The notes under the pieces are model-generated. The model saw only the letters and a list, made by a program, of their open reading frames with translations. It ran no database searches and had not been told where the DNA came from. DNA of 64,000 nucleotides. It comes from Pantoea agglomerans. GTDB taxonomy: Bacteria > Pseudomonadota > Gammaproteobacteria > Enterobacterales > Enterobacteriaceae. A program made the position numbers and the translations under genes. The stretch's first letter is position 1, and each line of letters begins with the position of its first letter. Below are positions 1-8,864 of the stretch, in pieces. The stretch lies in assembly GCF_021397715.1 (NCBI RefSeq), contig NZ_CP090208.1, forward strand, positions 434,001 through 498,000, given 5' to 3'.

Positions 1-1
1 G

Positions 2-841
2 GCAGAAAGTCTGGGGATTCAGAAAGGACGGGCTTCATTGGTGGTTCGTGAACTCGAACAGGAAATTGGCGCGACGCTCTTGCACCGCACAACGCGAACG
101 GTGCAGCTGACTGAGGATGGCCGGGCTTTTTATACGCGTGCCTGCGACCTGCTTTCAGACGCAGAAGAATTACACTCAATGTTCTCGCATGGCGAGAGGT
201 CACTACGGGGACGGATACGCATCGATATGCCCGCGGTGCTGGCGCAAAGTGTGATCCTTCCCGCGCTGCCGCCGTTGCTGGCAGCACATCCGGAACTGGA
301 GATCGAGCTTTCCAGTACCGATCGCCGGGTCGATCTGGTTCAGGAAGGATTTGATGCGGTAATTCGCCTGGGACCGGTCGTTGATGAGACGCTAATTGCC
401 CGGCCACTGGGTCAGCTGCGCATGATCAACGCAGCCAGTCCGGACTATCTGGCGCGCGTCGGCGTGCCACACTCGATTGACGATCTGCTGAATCAGGGAC
501 ACAGAATGGTGCATTACACGCCAGTTTTTGGTGCTAAGCCGGAGGGATGGGAGTATCCGGCGGGTGAGGGCTACACATCGCTGATGCTGCCCGGTGCCAT
601 GCGGGTCAATAGCGTACCGGCTTATCATGAAGCCGGGATTGCGGGTCTGGGCTTAATCCAGGGCGGTTATTCCACGCTCGCGCCCGATATCCAGCGCGGT
701 GCGCTGGTTGAGATCCTTCCCGATCTGCGCCCCAGGCCGCTCAACGCCTTTTTTGTCGTTGCGCACCGGCGAAATTTATCGCGCCGCGTCAGGGCATTTA
801 TGCATTGGACTGAAGAGATTTTAAAACCTTATTTTGACTGA
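2..841 (+). CDS. LysR-family transcriptional regulator (5' end outside window)
   Basis: The frame is open from the first bases of the window, so the start and first helices of the winged helix-turn-helix lie to the left. What remains is the end of the DNA-binding domain (RELEQEIGATLLHRTTR, then QLTEDGRAFY, the usual LysR linker) followed by the substrate-binding domain, with the typical RVDLVQEGFDAVIRLG segment. About 280 residues are visible, so only some 20-30 are missing compared with a usual 300-residue LysR. It resembles the CrgA/YafC-type subgroup that often controls a neighbouring oxidoreductase. The target cannot be told because the upstream side is missing. The family call is firm and the function is unknown. 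Confidence 0.9.
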   Translation, partial: AESLGIQKGRASLVVRELEQEIGATLLHRTTRTVQLTEDGRAFYTRACDLLSDAEELHSMFSHGERSLRGRIRIDMPAVLAQSVILPALPPLLAAHPELEIELSSTDRRVDLVQEGFDAVIRLGPVVDETLIARPLGQLRMINAASPDYLARVGVPHSIDDLLNQGHRMVHYTPVFGAKPEGWEYPAGEGYTSLMLPGAMRVNSVPAYHEAGIAGLGLIQGGYSTLAPDIQRGALVEILPDLRPRPLNAFFVVAHRRNLSRRVRAFMHWTEEILKPYFD

Positions 842-1132
842 TCCCACAGTGATCCCCGCGACAGGAAAGAGGATGCGATCGGTCTGTTTCGGGGACAGCG
901 CGGGCGTAGTCAGCATAGGCATACCGTATTCAGGCTGCTACGTTCAACGCATCTGTTGAATTTTACATCTGTCAGAAAACAGCAAGGGCATCGCCTGCTC
1001 GCTGAAAGGCATACAATTTTACCGCGAAGGCGGCGTAGCAACCCTGGATGACTTCAATCAGTTGGGCGATACCGGGCACGAATTTGCCTGATGGTTACCC
1101 GTTGTTGATACCTTGTTTGCCTCTTACTAGTT
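842..1132 (+). pseudogene. Intergenic stretch with the 3' end of an unidentified decayed gene (about 960-1128)
   Basis: No intact gene. From about 967 a frame reads SENSKGIACSLKGIQFYREGG and continues through ATLDDFNQLGDTGHEFA to a TGA at 1089-1091. It then carries on in the same frame as WLPVVDTLFASY to TAG at 1128-1130. The composition is protein-like on both sides of the TGA and there is no start codon upstream, so this looks like the tail of a dead gene with an in-frame stop. I do not recognise the family. Confidence 0.35.
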
Positions 1133-1145
1133 TATACACAGTATA
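1133..1145. promoter_or_regulatory. Palindromic operator candidate of the mazEF module
   Basis: TATAC-ACA-GTATA is a perfect 5+5 palindrome lying 18 bp before the mazE ATG at 1164. A GAGGA ribosome-binding site stands at 1152-1156. MazE-type antitoxins autoregulate through palindromes in this position. The assignment rests on position and symmetry only. Confidence 0.4.
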
Positions 1146-1163
1146 ACTTTCGAGGATAAATTG

Positions 1164-1411
1164 ATGGCTATCGCAACCGTGAAAAATGGGGCAACAGCCC
1201 GGCTATCCGGTTAACTGCAGATGTCATGCGCGCGGCTAATCTCAACGTTGACGACCGTGTTGAAATCACGGTAGTTGAGGGACAACTCACTGTTCGGCCG
1301 GTTAAGAAACGCCCAACACTCGCGGAATTAGTTGCACGAATCACGCCGGAGAATATGCACGACGCTGTCGAATGGCGCGCGCCGGTTGGAAAGGAAATTA
1401 ACGAAGGGTAA
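1164..1411 (+). pseudogene. mazE: mazE-like antitoxin, frameshifted near the start
   Basis: MazE/PemI family antitoxin (AbrB-fold N-terminus binds DNA, C-terminal tail neutralises MazF). Translation from ATG 1164 gives MAIATVKNGATARLSG and then stops. The rest of MazE sits in another frame: the frame ending at 1411 reads IRLTADVMRAANLNVDDRVEITV and later LAELVARITPENMHDAVEW, matching the E. coli MazE pattern. Adding one A to the A5 run at 1181-1185 restores a continuous MazE starting MAIATVKKWGNSPAIRL. So this copy carries a one-base loss in a homopolymer. As written, only internal starts (ATG 1226) could make protein, lacking most of the DNA-binding half. It is followed directly by the mazF frame. 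The homology call is firm. Whether the frameshift is real or a sequencing artefact cannot be settled here. Confidence 0.8.
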
Positions 1412-1740
1412 AGCGCTATATTCCTGCCGCTGGTGATTTAATCTGGCTTGATGTTGACCCGCAAGCAGGACACGAACAGGCGGGACATAGACCCGCCGTC
1501 GTTCTGAGCAGCATAAGTTACAATGCAACCGGTGTTTTAATCTGTGTGCCTGTTACAACGAAACTTAAAGGCTATCCGTTCGAGGTTGAGCTTGTTGGTG
1601 ATGTAAGAAGCGCTGCACTGGCCGATCAAGTCTGTCATAAGGACTGGAAAGCGCCTGGTGCAAAGTTTATCCGTAAGGTTGAACCTGACGAACTCGAAGA
1701 GATCCGCGAACTGGCGCAAATCCTGATAAGCACAAATTAA
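1408..1740 (+). pseudogene. mazF: mazF-like mRNA interferase toxin without a recognisable start codon
   Basis: The frame 1408-1740 encodes a full-length MazF/PemK-like endoribonuclease of about 110 residues: VKRYIPAAGDLIWLDVDP, EQAGHRPAVVLS, CVPVTTKLKGYPFEV and ALADQV are the family landmarks. There is no ATG, GTG or TTG where translation should begin. The sequence runs directly from the end of mazE into GTA AAG CGC. In homologues the mazE stop overlaps ATGGTA. Inserting ATG before GTA 1408 would restore both that start and the usual Trp at the MazE end, so a 3-bp in-frame deletion is a simple explanation. The next usable start is GTG 1546, which would remove the N-terminal half. Probably a non-expressed toxin. 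Confidence 0.75.
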
Positions 1741-2380
1741 GCTTCTGCCTGAATAAATTCGCTACGGCGGGATTTTTATGAGTCAGCTGTGAATACGCTG
1801 TAATGGTCTGTAGAAACCGACTTCCTCATTCCAATCCTATACGCCTCATCCCGCTACGCAGCACAAGCCGAAATAGGTAGATTTGCCTGTTTGTCGGCAA
1901 AAAAACAGCCAATCGCCTGTTTATTAAAGTTTATTAATGGTTAGAACTGTGGCTGCTAGTCGCAGGCCCTGACGGGACAACCTTATAACCGGTATAGAGG
2001 GTTCTTCATTCAGCACGTTCAGCGCAACAGGCATAGCAGCCCCGTTTTGCATTATCTATCCGGACATAACTTATCAACGGATCGGTAAAGAACAGGCCGG
2101 TCAGTTTTTCAGCTTAGGGCTGATTAAAGATCAGGAGCAGATCAGCCGATAAACACCGATGATTCCTGCTGATCCTTAATGTCGTCACAGATGATTTTCC
2201 GCACCGTCCGGCTGGCAACCTGGCATCGCCGTAACGGCTGAAGCCATTGCTTATGACTGCTATTCGTCTGACCGAACCCCTTAGCGAAGCCTCTTCATGG
2301 CGGGCGGGGCGATCCTGTCGTCTGCAACGATCAGTTCTACGCTTGTTTAGTCACGTCAGCCAACAACGGAGCCGACCACC
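1741..2380. other. 640-bp gap with a possible gene relic
   Basis: No intact gene seen. Between about 1970 and 2151 on the + strand one frame stays open without any start codon and ends ITYQRIGKEQAGQFFSLGL...QISR. It looks protein-like and could be the tail of a dead gene, but I do not recognise it. The last 150 bases hold the promoter of the diguanylate cyclase gene, not resolved to boxes. Confidence 0.3.
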
Positions 2381-3640
2381 ATGAACACCGTGATCAAACC
2401 TGATTTCTCCGCTGTCTGGTCCACGGATGCCCAGGGCATCTGCATCGCCAGTCAGGAAAGCCCGACTGGCCTGCTGCCCGCACTGAAAGGCGTCACGCTG
2501 AGTGCATGGCTGAGACTCGCCCAGGCGGATGATGATGCCAGGATCGCGCTGCAACTGACTTCGGCGCTGGAAGGCGTGAAACCTTTTCACATTGAAGTGC
2601 CGATCCACTGTCTGGACGGGACAACACGGCATGTGGTGGTGTCAGGATTGCCGGGCGGCCAGTCACCGGCTTCATGCCTGCAGTATAACGGTTTCATTCT
2701 GGATATCAGCGCACAGCGCAAAGCGCTGGCGGAGGCGATGCGTACCGCAGCGGAATACCGGCTGTTGATTGAAAACAGCACTGACCTGATCGCGCATTGC
2801 GACAACGAAGGCAGGTACGTTTCGATCTCGCCCTCTTACAGTGAAATGATCGGCTGGTCAGCCGATGAGATCATCGGGCAGCGGGTGGTGGATTATCTGC
2901 ATCCGGATGACCGCGCATCCGCGACAGAAGAACTGGTGCGTCTCTTCAACGGAGGAACGCTGCCGGATGTGGTTGAGGTACGCAAACTGCATCGCGACGG
3001 CCACTACATTACGCTTGGCACCAGGGCGTGCGGCGTCAGCGATCCCGCCACCGGCCGTAACCTTGGTGCCGTACTGGTTTCGCGCGACATCACACGCGAC
3101 AAAGAGAGGATCCGCAAACTTGAAAAGCTGGCGACTCGCGACGCACTGACCGGCTTACCTAACCGGGCCTGGATCAACGACCAGGTGGGCTGCATGCTGG
3201 CGCAGGACGACGATCTGGCTTATACCGCAGTGCTGTTTATTGATCTGAATGGCTTCAAGGCGGTGAATGATTCTCTCGGCCATGCTACCGGCGATGCCTT
3301 GCTGCAGCAGGTCAGCGAACGGCTGCAACACTGCATGTGTCCGGGCGACTCGGTGGCCCGGCTGGGCGGCGATGAATTTTTAGTGGCAGCGAAGTGCAGC
3401 AGCAGAGAAACAGCGTCAGCCATCGCGCAGCGCATTCTGGAGAGCCTGAATAAACCCTTTGCGATCAACAGCAGGGATCTCCGCATCGGGGCGTCAATTG
3501 GCATCAGCCTCGCCCGGTTCGGAACCGCATCGGCCAAAGTGTTAGTTGAACAGGCCGATAGGGCGATGTACCAGGCGAAAGCGCGCCGTGATGGATCATA
3601 CCGGTTTTTTGAGCCGGAAACGCTGCCGTCACAGGAATAG
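2381..3640 (+). CDS. PAS-GGDEF diguanylate cyclase
   Basis: Predicted cytoplasmic enzyme making cyclic di-GMP from two GTP. The 419 residues contain a degenerate first PAS/PAC segment (about 8-115, ending GFILDISAQRKA), a clear PAS domain (about 123-235, with LLIENSTDLIAHCDNEG and SRDITRDKE) and a GGDEF domain (about 245-412). The active-site loop is intact, GGDEF at residues 329-333. LIDLNGFKAVNDSLGH and LPNRAW are other family landmarks. The product-inhibition site should be RxxD five residues before GGDEF; here it reads CPGD, so the arginine is missing and feedback inhibition is probably absent. No membrane segment or EAL domain. It stands alone between a relic region and a drug exporter, so its signal is unknown. 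Confidence 0.93.
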   Translation: MNTVIKPDFSAVWSTDAQGICIASQESPTGLLPALKGVTLSAWLRLAQADDDARIALQLTSALEGVKPFHIEVPIHCLDGTTRHVVVSGLPGGQSPASCLQYNGFILDISAQRKALAEAMRTAAEYRLLIENSTDLIAHCDNEGRYVSISPSYSEMIGWSADEIIGQRVVDYLHPDDRASATEELVRLFNGGTLPDVVEVRKLHRDGHYITLGTRACGVSDPATGRNLGAVLVSRDITRDKERIRKLEKLATRDALTGLPNRAWINDQVGCMLAQDDDLAYTAVLFIDLNGFKAVNDSLGHATGDALLQQVSERLQHCMCPGDSVARLGGDEFLVAAKCSSRETASAIAQRILESLNKPFAINSRDLRIGASIGISLARFGTASAKVLVEQADRAMYQAKARRDGSYRFFEPETLPSQE

Positions 3641-3884
3641 CCCGCTTTGCCTTCAGCCCTTATTAGCGACAGTTCGCCCGTCATGTCCGTTTTTAGCCTC
3701 TCTCCTGTCCTCACCGCCAGCTCTGTCGCCGCCGCCTGAAATCAGCCGAAGTGAAAACAGAGCATCAAAACAGCCTCCGGATTATGATACTTACCGGCTG
3801 TCGGCGCCATCTTGCGCGTGTCGCTCAGCAACGGTAACCTGGTTGCCGTGTAATTATCTTCAAAACAACAGGATAGCGTGAATT

Positions 3885-5399
3885 TTGCTTGAGAAAATCT
3901 CTGAACTGAAGGATCAGCCTAACGGGAACGCGCCCCCGGTGCGGTTATTATTCAGCGCGCTGCTGCTGGTGATGTTGCTGGCGGCGCTGGATCAGACCAT
4001 TGTTTCCACGGCACTGCCGACCATCACCGGCGAACTGGGTGGACTGGATCGGCTGTCATGGATCGTCACCGCCTATACCTTGTCATCGACCATTGTGGTG
4101 CCGCTGTACGGTAAATTCGGCGATCTGTTTGGTCGCAAGCGGGTGTTGCAGATTGCGATCGTGCTGTTTCTGCTGGGTTCCGCGCTGTGTGGCCTGGCGC
4201 AGAATATGACGCAACTGGTGCTGACCCGCGCCCTTCAGGGGCTGGGCGGCGGCGGGCTGATGGTGGTCAGTATGGCGGCGGTGGCCGATGTGATCCCCCC
4301 GGCCGAGCGCGGAAAATATCAGGGCCTGTTCGGCGGCGTCTTCGGGCTGGCGACGGTGCTGGGTCCGCTGCTGGGCGGCGCGATTGTGCAGCATGTCTCC
4401 TGGCGCTGGATCTTCTATATTAATCTGCCGCTGGGGCTGTTCGCCCTGCTGGTGATTGGCATCGTTTTCAATGCTGGCGGCAAACGTACCCGGCATGAAA
4501 TTGATTATCCGGGCGCGGTCTTCCTGAGCATGGCGCTGGTCGGCATCACCCTGTTTACCAGTGAAGGCGGCACCATCCGGCCGTGGTCCGACCCGCAACT
4601 GTGGTGCATTCTGGCGTTGGGCCTGATCGGCTGTATCGGCTTCATTTATGAAGAACGACGGGCGTGGGAACCGATTATTCCGCTGTCGCTGTTTCGCAAT
4701 CGCAGCTTTGTACTGAGCAGTCTGATCGGCTTCATTATTGGCATGTCACTGTTTGGCAGCGTCACCTTTTTGCCGCTCTATCTGCAGGTGGTGAAAGGAT
4801 CGACCCCAACCGAAGCCGGTCTGCAACTGCTGCCGCTGATGGGCGGCTTGCTGACCACCTCGATTATCAGCGGCCGCATCATCAGCAAAACCGGCCGCTA
4901 TCGCCTGTTCCCGATCGTCGGCACTTTGCTGGCTACCGTCGGGCTGGCGCTGATGGCCACGATTACGATTACGTCGCCGCTTTGGCAGTTGCAGTTGTTC
5001 AGCGCCGTGCTGGGAATGGGGCTGGGGATGGTGATGCAGATTCTGGTGCTGGTGGTGCAGAACAGCATTGAACCGGCGATGACCGGCGTTGCCACCTCAT
5101 CGGTAACGCTGTTTCGCTCGATTGGCGGCTCGATTGGCGTGGCGCTGTTTGGCACCATTTTCAGCCAGGTGCTGAAATCGCAGCTGGAAACGCTGATACC
5201 GGCCGGAACCGTCCTGTCGCCGGCGATCTCACCCGCGGCGCTGAATCAGCTGCCGGTCGATATCCGTCACGATTATTTGCAGGCGTTTGGTGCGGCGATT
5301 CACGCGGCGTTTTTGATGGCGGCCTGCGTCATGGTGCTGGCCTTTATCCTGTCGCTGCTGATGCGTGAAGAACCGCTGATTAAAAGAAAACAGGGCTGA
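3885..5399 (+). CDS. DHA2-family (EmrB/QacA-like) MFS drug exporter
   Basis: Inner-membrane proton antiporter of about 504 residues, the length of 14-helix DHA2 transporters. Landmarks: LDQTIVSTALP in helix 1, motif A GKFGDLFGRKRV after helix 2, and the antiporter motif C region LATVLGPLLGGAI in helix 5. The start is taken as TTG 3885, with AGGA at 3870-3873 upstream; no in-frame ATG exists nearby. There is no adjacent membrane-fusion (EmrA) gene, so it probably acts without a tripartite partner or with one elsewhere. Substrates cannot be read from sequence. A hairpin with a T run follows the stop. Confidence 0.92.
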   Translation: MLEKISELKDQPNGNAPPVRLLFSALLLVMLLAALDQTIVSTALPTITGELGGLDRLSWIVTAYTLSSTIVVPLYGKFGDLFGRKRVLQIAIVLFLLGSALCGLAQNMTQLVLTRALQGLGGGGLMVVSMAAVADVIPPAERGKYQGLFGGVFGLATVLGPLLGGAIVQHVSWRWIFYINLPLGLFALLVIGIVFNAGGKRTRHEIDYPGAVFLSMALVGITLFTSEGGTIRPWSDPQLWCILALGLIGCIGFIYEERRAWEPIIPLSLFRNRSFVLSSLIGFIIGMSLFGSVTFLPLYLQVVKGSTPTEAGLQLLPLMGGLLTTSIISGRIISKTGRYRLFPIVGTLLATVGLALMATITITSPLWQLQLFSAVLGMGLGMVMQILVLVVQNSIEPAMTGVATSSVTLFRSIGGSIGVALFGTIFSQVLKSQLETLIPAGTVLSPAISPAALNQLPVDIRHDYLQAFGAAIHAAFLMAACVMVLAFILSLLMREEPLIKRKQG

Positions 5400-5405
5400 G
5401 GAGTT

Positions 5406-5436
5406 GCACGGCGCAGCCCGCCGTGCAGCGTTTTTT
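5406..5436 (+). terminator. Rho-independent terminator after the DHA2 exporter
   Basis: GCACGGC / GCCGTGC stem (5406-5412 and 5420-5426) followed by six T residues (5431-5436). It overlaps the end of the convergent iolG gene. Confidence 0.75.
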
Positions 5437-6445
5437 AGCGATAGAAGGCCGGTTTTGCCGCCATCTTAACCGGCACGATATCACCAGAGTTTTGGGCGGC
5501 GACGCAGGCATCAGCCGCCACCGCCGCGGCATAGCCATCCCAGGCTGAGGGACCGCTCATCTCGCCCGAGATCACGTTATTAATGAATGCCTGCAGCTCG
5601 ACGTCATAGGCGTCGATAAAGCGCTTCTTCCAGTCGGTCAGGATGGTGGTCGAGAGTTTCGCCGCGCTGCGCAGCTGCACCGACATCGGTTCAGGCAGAC
5701 GGGCAATACCGCTTTCACCCACCACCTCACACTGAATGTCGTAGCCATATTCACAGTTCACGAAAATTTCGACGTCGATACGCGCGCCTTTGGTGGTTTC
5801 CAGCAGCACGATTTGCGGATCGCGCAGGTGTGACGAAGCCTTACGGGTTTTGCGCGGGAAGATCACCTGCACGCTGGCATAATCATCGTTCAGCAGCCAG
5901 CGCAGCACATCCAGTTCGTGGATTAGCGTGTCGGTGATCGCCATATCGGTGGTGTAGCTGTCGCCGACTTCCGGGTTACGGTGCGCGCAGTGCAGCATCA
6001 GCGGTTCGCCAATCTCACCGCTGTCGATCACCGCTTTCAGCGCCCGATAGCCGCTGTCATAGGGCCGCATAAATCCGACCTGCACCAACTGGCGACCGGC
6101 TTTGATCTCCGCCTCAACGATGTTCATACAGCCTTCGGCGGTGACCGCCAGCGGCTTCTCACAGAAGACCGCTTTGCCCGCTTCGATCGCCGCCAGCACA
6201 AAGGCTTCGTGCGTCGGACCCCAGGAGGTCACCAGCACCGCATTGACCTGCGGATCGTTGATCAGGTCAATGGCATTGTCATAGATACGTGCTTCCGGAG
6301 TGAGCTGATCGACAATCTGCTGGCAGTTTTCACGATTGATGTCGTTAAGCGCCACCACGCGCGCATTCTGTAATACCGTGCTGCAGCGACGGATGTGTTC
6401 GCGGCCGATAGCGCCGGTGCCGATTACGCCAATATTGATAGTCAT
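5435..6445 (-). CDS. iolG: Inositol 2-dehydrogenase (Gfo/Idh/MocA family)
   Basis: NAD-dependent oxidation of myo-inositol (or a related inositol/sugar) to the ketone. 336 residues. N-terminal Rossmann motif GVIGTGAIG; the family EKP motif puts Lys at residue 97; DTLIHELD gives Asp172 and His176. These three positions match the catalytic triad numbering of Bacillus IolG. Downstream in a leftward cluster of a sugar porter (7422-8864) and a TIM-barrel isomerase (6459-7286), with 13 bp between the isomerase and this gene, so likely one transcript. The downstream iolCDEB/iolA genes are absent from the window, so the exact inositol isomer and fate of the product remain open. Confidence 0.88.
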   Translation of the reverse strand: MTINIGVIGTGAIGREHIRRCSTVLQNARVVALNDINRENCQQIVDQLTPEARIYDNAIDLINDPQVNAVLVTSWGPTHEAFVLAAIEAGKAVFCEKPLAVTAEGCMNIVEAEIKAGRQLVQVGFMRPYDSGYRALKAVIDSGEIGEPLMLHCAHRNPEVGDSYTTDMAITDTLIHELDVLRWLLNDDYASVQVIFPRKTRKASSHLRDPQIVLLETTKGARIDVEIFVNCEYGYDIQCEVVGESGIARLPEPMSVQLRSAAKLSTTILTDWKKRFIDAYDVELQAFINNVISGEMSGPSAWDGYAAAVAADACVAAQNSGDIVPVKMAAKPAFYR

Positions 6446-6458
6446 GATGCTTCCTTAA

Positions 6459-7286
6459 TCAGGCTGAATGGTTCAGCAGGTGAATGCTGTTACGAATTTC
6501 GCGGGCGATCTCTTCTTCCTGCCAGTTATTCATCACCGATGAGAACGGCTCGAACGCATAAAGGCCGGTGTAGCCTCTCTTTTCCAGTTGCTCAACCTGC
6601 TGCTTGCTGCGTAAGCGGTCGTCAGCGCTGAGCATGATGCGTTCTTCGTCGGTGAGCTGGGCGACCGGACGCGGATCGGTGACGCCAGAGAGATGAACCA
6701 GTCCGATCTGCTGCACATCAACGCCCTGTTCGAACTCTTTTTCCGCATCCTCATAGAGATGATGATGAAAGGTATCAATCAGCAGCCGGAACGGGACACC
6801 TGCTTCTTTGATCAGCGTCTGCGCCAGTGCTGCCGAGCGCAGCGAACTTTGCGGAAAACCTAACGGCTCAACCAGCCCCTGAATGCCATAGTCGGCGAAC
6901 AGCGGGGCCAGAGTTTGCAGCGCCGTCACGGTCTCCGCCGCGCTGATCGGCGTGCCGTCATTAAGAGGACAAAGCACCAGAGAGGCTGCGCCGACGGCCT
7001 GAGCATCGCTCAGCAACTGGCGGGTGCGTTGTAGCAGATCCTCGCTGAGCTGGTTGAAGGGGTAAACCGCGTTGATCGTGACAATTTCAATGCCGGACTG
7101 ACGTGCCAGCGCGTTAACCTCTTCACCGGTCAGATCGTCGGTCACGCGCCCGCTTTTCATGTCGTTGCGCAGTTCAACTTTATTCAGACCCAGCTGCGTC
7201 ACCAGATTAAAAAAGCGTTCAATGCTCAGATTGGGGGCAATTTTGCGATTAACACAAAAGCGCGAGGTTGCAATAGATAAGGTCAT
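6459..7286 (-). CDS. Sugar phosphate isomerase/epimerase-like TIM-barrel protein (IolI/IolH type)
   Basis: AP-endonuclease-2/xylose-isomerase-like barrel of 275 residues. Start chosen at 7286 (MTLSIATSRFCVNRK) because an AGGAAA ribosome-binding site precedes it; a longer frame to 7346 lacks one. Metal and substrate residues are suggested by GLVEPLG, LLIDTFHHHLYED, LVHLSGVTD and YAFEPFSS, giving the usual Glu-Asp-His-Glu ligand set. In inositol pathways such proteins isomerise inososes (IolI) or have unassigned roles (IolH). Its place between iolG and the sugar porter supports a role on the IolG product. The exact reaction is inference. Confidence 0.78.
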   Translation of the reverse strand: MTLSIATSRFCVNRKIAPNLSIERFFNLVTQLGLNKVELRNDMKSGRVTDDLTGEEVNALARQSGIEIVTINAVYPFNQLSEDLLQRTRQLLSDAQAVGAASLVLCPLNDGTPISAAETVTALQTLAPLFADYGIQGLVEPLGFPQSSLRSAALAQTLIKEAGVPFRLLIDTFHHHLYEDAEKEFEQGVDVQQIGLVHLSGVTDPRPVAQLTDEERIMLSADDRLRSKQQVEQLEKRGYTGLYAFEPFSSVMNNWQEEEIAREIRNSIHLLNHSA

Positions 7287-7421
7287 AGCGATTTCCTGAA
7301 AGTCATGTGTGCGTGATAATTGGGTGAACAGCCATCGGTTATTCACCCGTTAAACGTCGATATAGCCTTTCTTTCCGTCATCAGGCGAAAGTGATATCTC
7401 TGCGTGCTCCATGCGGCGGCA

Positions 7422-8864
7422 TTATTTTTTGCCGTTATAAAGCGCGTAGAAATAGTGCTCTACCTGCTCAAGACTTCTTCCTTTGGTTTCAGGAATAAAC
7501 TTCAGAACAAAAAGGGAACCGCCGATACCGATGAGGGCAAATATCAGGAATGCGCCGGACAGGCCAAAGGCGGCTAATAACAGCGGGAAAGCCATCGAAA
7601 TCGCGAAATTGGCAATCCACAGTGAAAACACCGCGCCGCCCATGCAGATGCCGCGCATCCTGGCCGGGAAGATCTCCGACAGCAGCAGCCAGGTCACCGG
7701 CGATAAAGCTCCTTGCTGAAAGCAGAGAAACATCAGCATTCCCGCCAGCACCAGCCAGGCGCGCAGCAGGTTAACGGCACCGTGCTGATATTCCGGCATC
7801 AGCCAGCAGATCAGCCCGATAAAGAACAGGCAGCAGGTACAGCCCATCTGACCAATCAATACCAGCGGACGACGGCCCGCTTTGCCGATCAGCCAGATAC
7901 CGACCAGGGTCATCACCACCGAAATCACGCCGTTCGCAATGGTGGCAAACAGGGCGGCATCGTTGCTGAGTCCGGCAGCGGTCAGCATGGTCGGCGCGTA
8001 ATACATAATGGTATTGACGCCGGTCAGCTGCTGAATCGCGGCAATCCCGATGCCGAGCAGGAATATTTTCATCAGCCACGGCGTTGCCAAATCGCGCAGC
8101 CGGCCTTTTCCCCGCTGACGGTTCTCTTCAATCGTCTCTTCAATCTCTTCGAGTTCCCACTCCACATCCTCAGCGGCGCGGGTTTTCTCTAATACTTCGC
8201 GGGCCGCCTGGCTGCGGCCTTTCATCACGTGCCAGCGCGGGGTTTCCGGCATAAATATCATGCCGATCCACAACAGAATGGCGGGCACAATCGACAACGC
8301 CAGCATCCAGCGCCAGGTATTTTCACCGCCCCAGATATCGTTGAAGGTGGCGTTAGAGATGTAGGCCAGCAGTTGTCCGCTGACGATCATCAGCTCCTGT
8401 AAGGTCACCAGCTGGCCGCGCTTGTTGGCTGGCGCGATCTCTGCGATGTAAACCGGCACCGTGGCCGCTGCACCGCCTACTGCGAAGCCAAGGAACAGGC
8501 GTGAGGCGATCATCCATTCCACGTCCGGGGCGATAGCCGATCCCACTGCACCCAGGGCGAAAATCAGCGCCAGCGCGATAATAATGCGTCGGCGTCCAAG
8601 GCCATCTGCCAGATGACCGGCGGCCAGCGCACCAAACGCCGCACCAAACAGCAGCGAACTGGTCACCAGTCCGGTGGTCAGGGGAGTGAGATGAAGATCG
8701 CCCCGCATAAACAGCAGTGCGCCGGAGACCACGCCGGTATCGTAGCCAAACAGTAATCCGCCCAGCGTCGCCACCAGCGCAATAATCTTCACAAACGGCT
8801 CGGTGCGGGTGGCGCTATTCGGGCCGGATGCCGGGTTCGACGAGATATACAGTTCTTTTTCCAT
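7422..8864 (-). CDS. Sugar porter MFS transporter, probable myo-inositol:H+ symporter
   Basis: 480-residue, 12-helix sugar porter. Signature elements: GYDTGVVSGALLF in helix 1, GRRRIIIA loop, PVYIAEIAPANKRG after helix 4, PETPRWH in the central loop, QQLTGVNTIMYYAPT in helix 7 and PETKGRSLE at the C-terminus. These place it with the IolT/XylE/GalP group. It is the first gene of a leftward cluster with the isomerase and iolG, which is the main reason for suggesting inositol as substrate. The 360-bp gap upstream probably carries its promoter. Confidence 0.88.
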   Translation of the reverse strand: MEKELYISSNPASGPNSATRTEPFVKIIALVATLGGLLFGYDTGVVSGALLFMRGDLHLTPLTTGLVTSSLLFGAAFGALAAGHLADGLGRRRIIIALALIFALGAVGSAIAPDVEWMIASRLFLGFAVGGAAATVPVYIAEIAPANKRGQLVTLQELMIVSGQLLAYISNATFNDIWGGENTWRWMLALSIVPAILLWIGMIFMPETPRWHVMKGRSQAAREVLEKTRAAEDVEWELEEIEETIEENRQRGKGRLRDLATPWLMKIFLLGIGIAAIQQLTGVNTIMYYAPTMLTAAGLSNDAALFATIANGVISVVMTLVGIWLIGKAGRRPLVLIGQMGCTCCLFFIGLICWLMPEYQHGAVNLLRAWLVLAGMLMFLCFQQGALSPVTWLLLSEIFPARMRGICMGGAVFSLWIANFAISMAFPLLLAAFGLSGAFLIFALIGIGGSLFVLKFIPETKGRSLEQVEHYFYALYNGKK

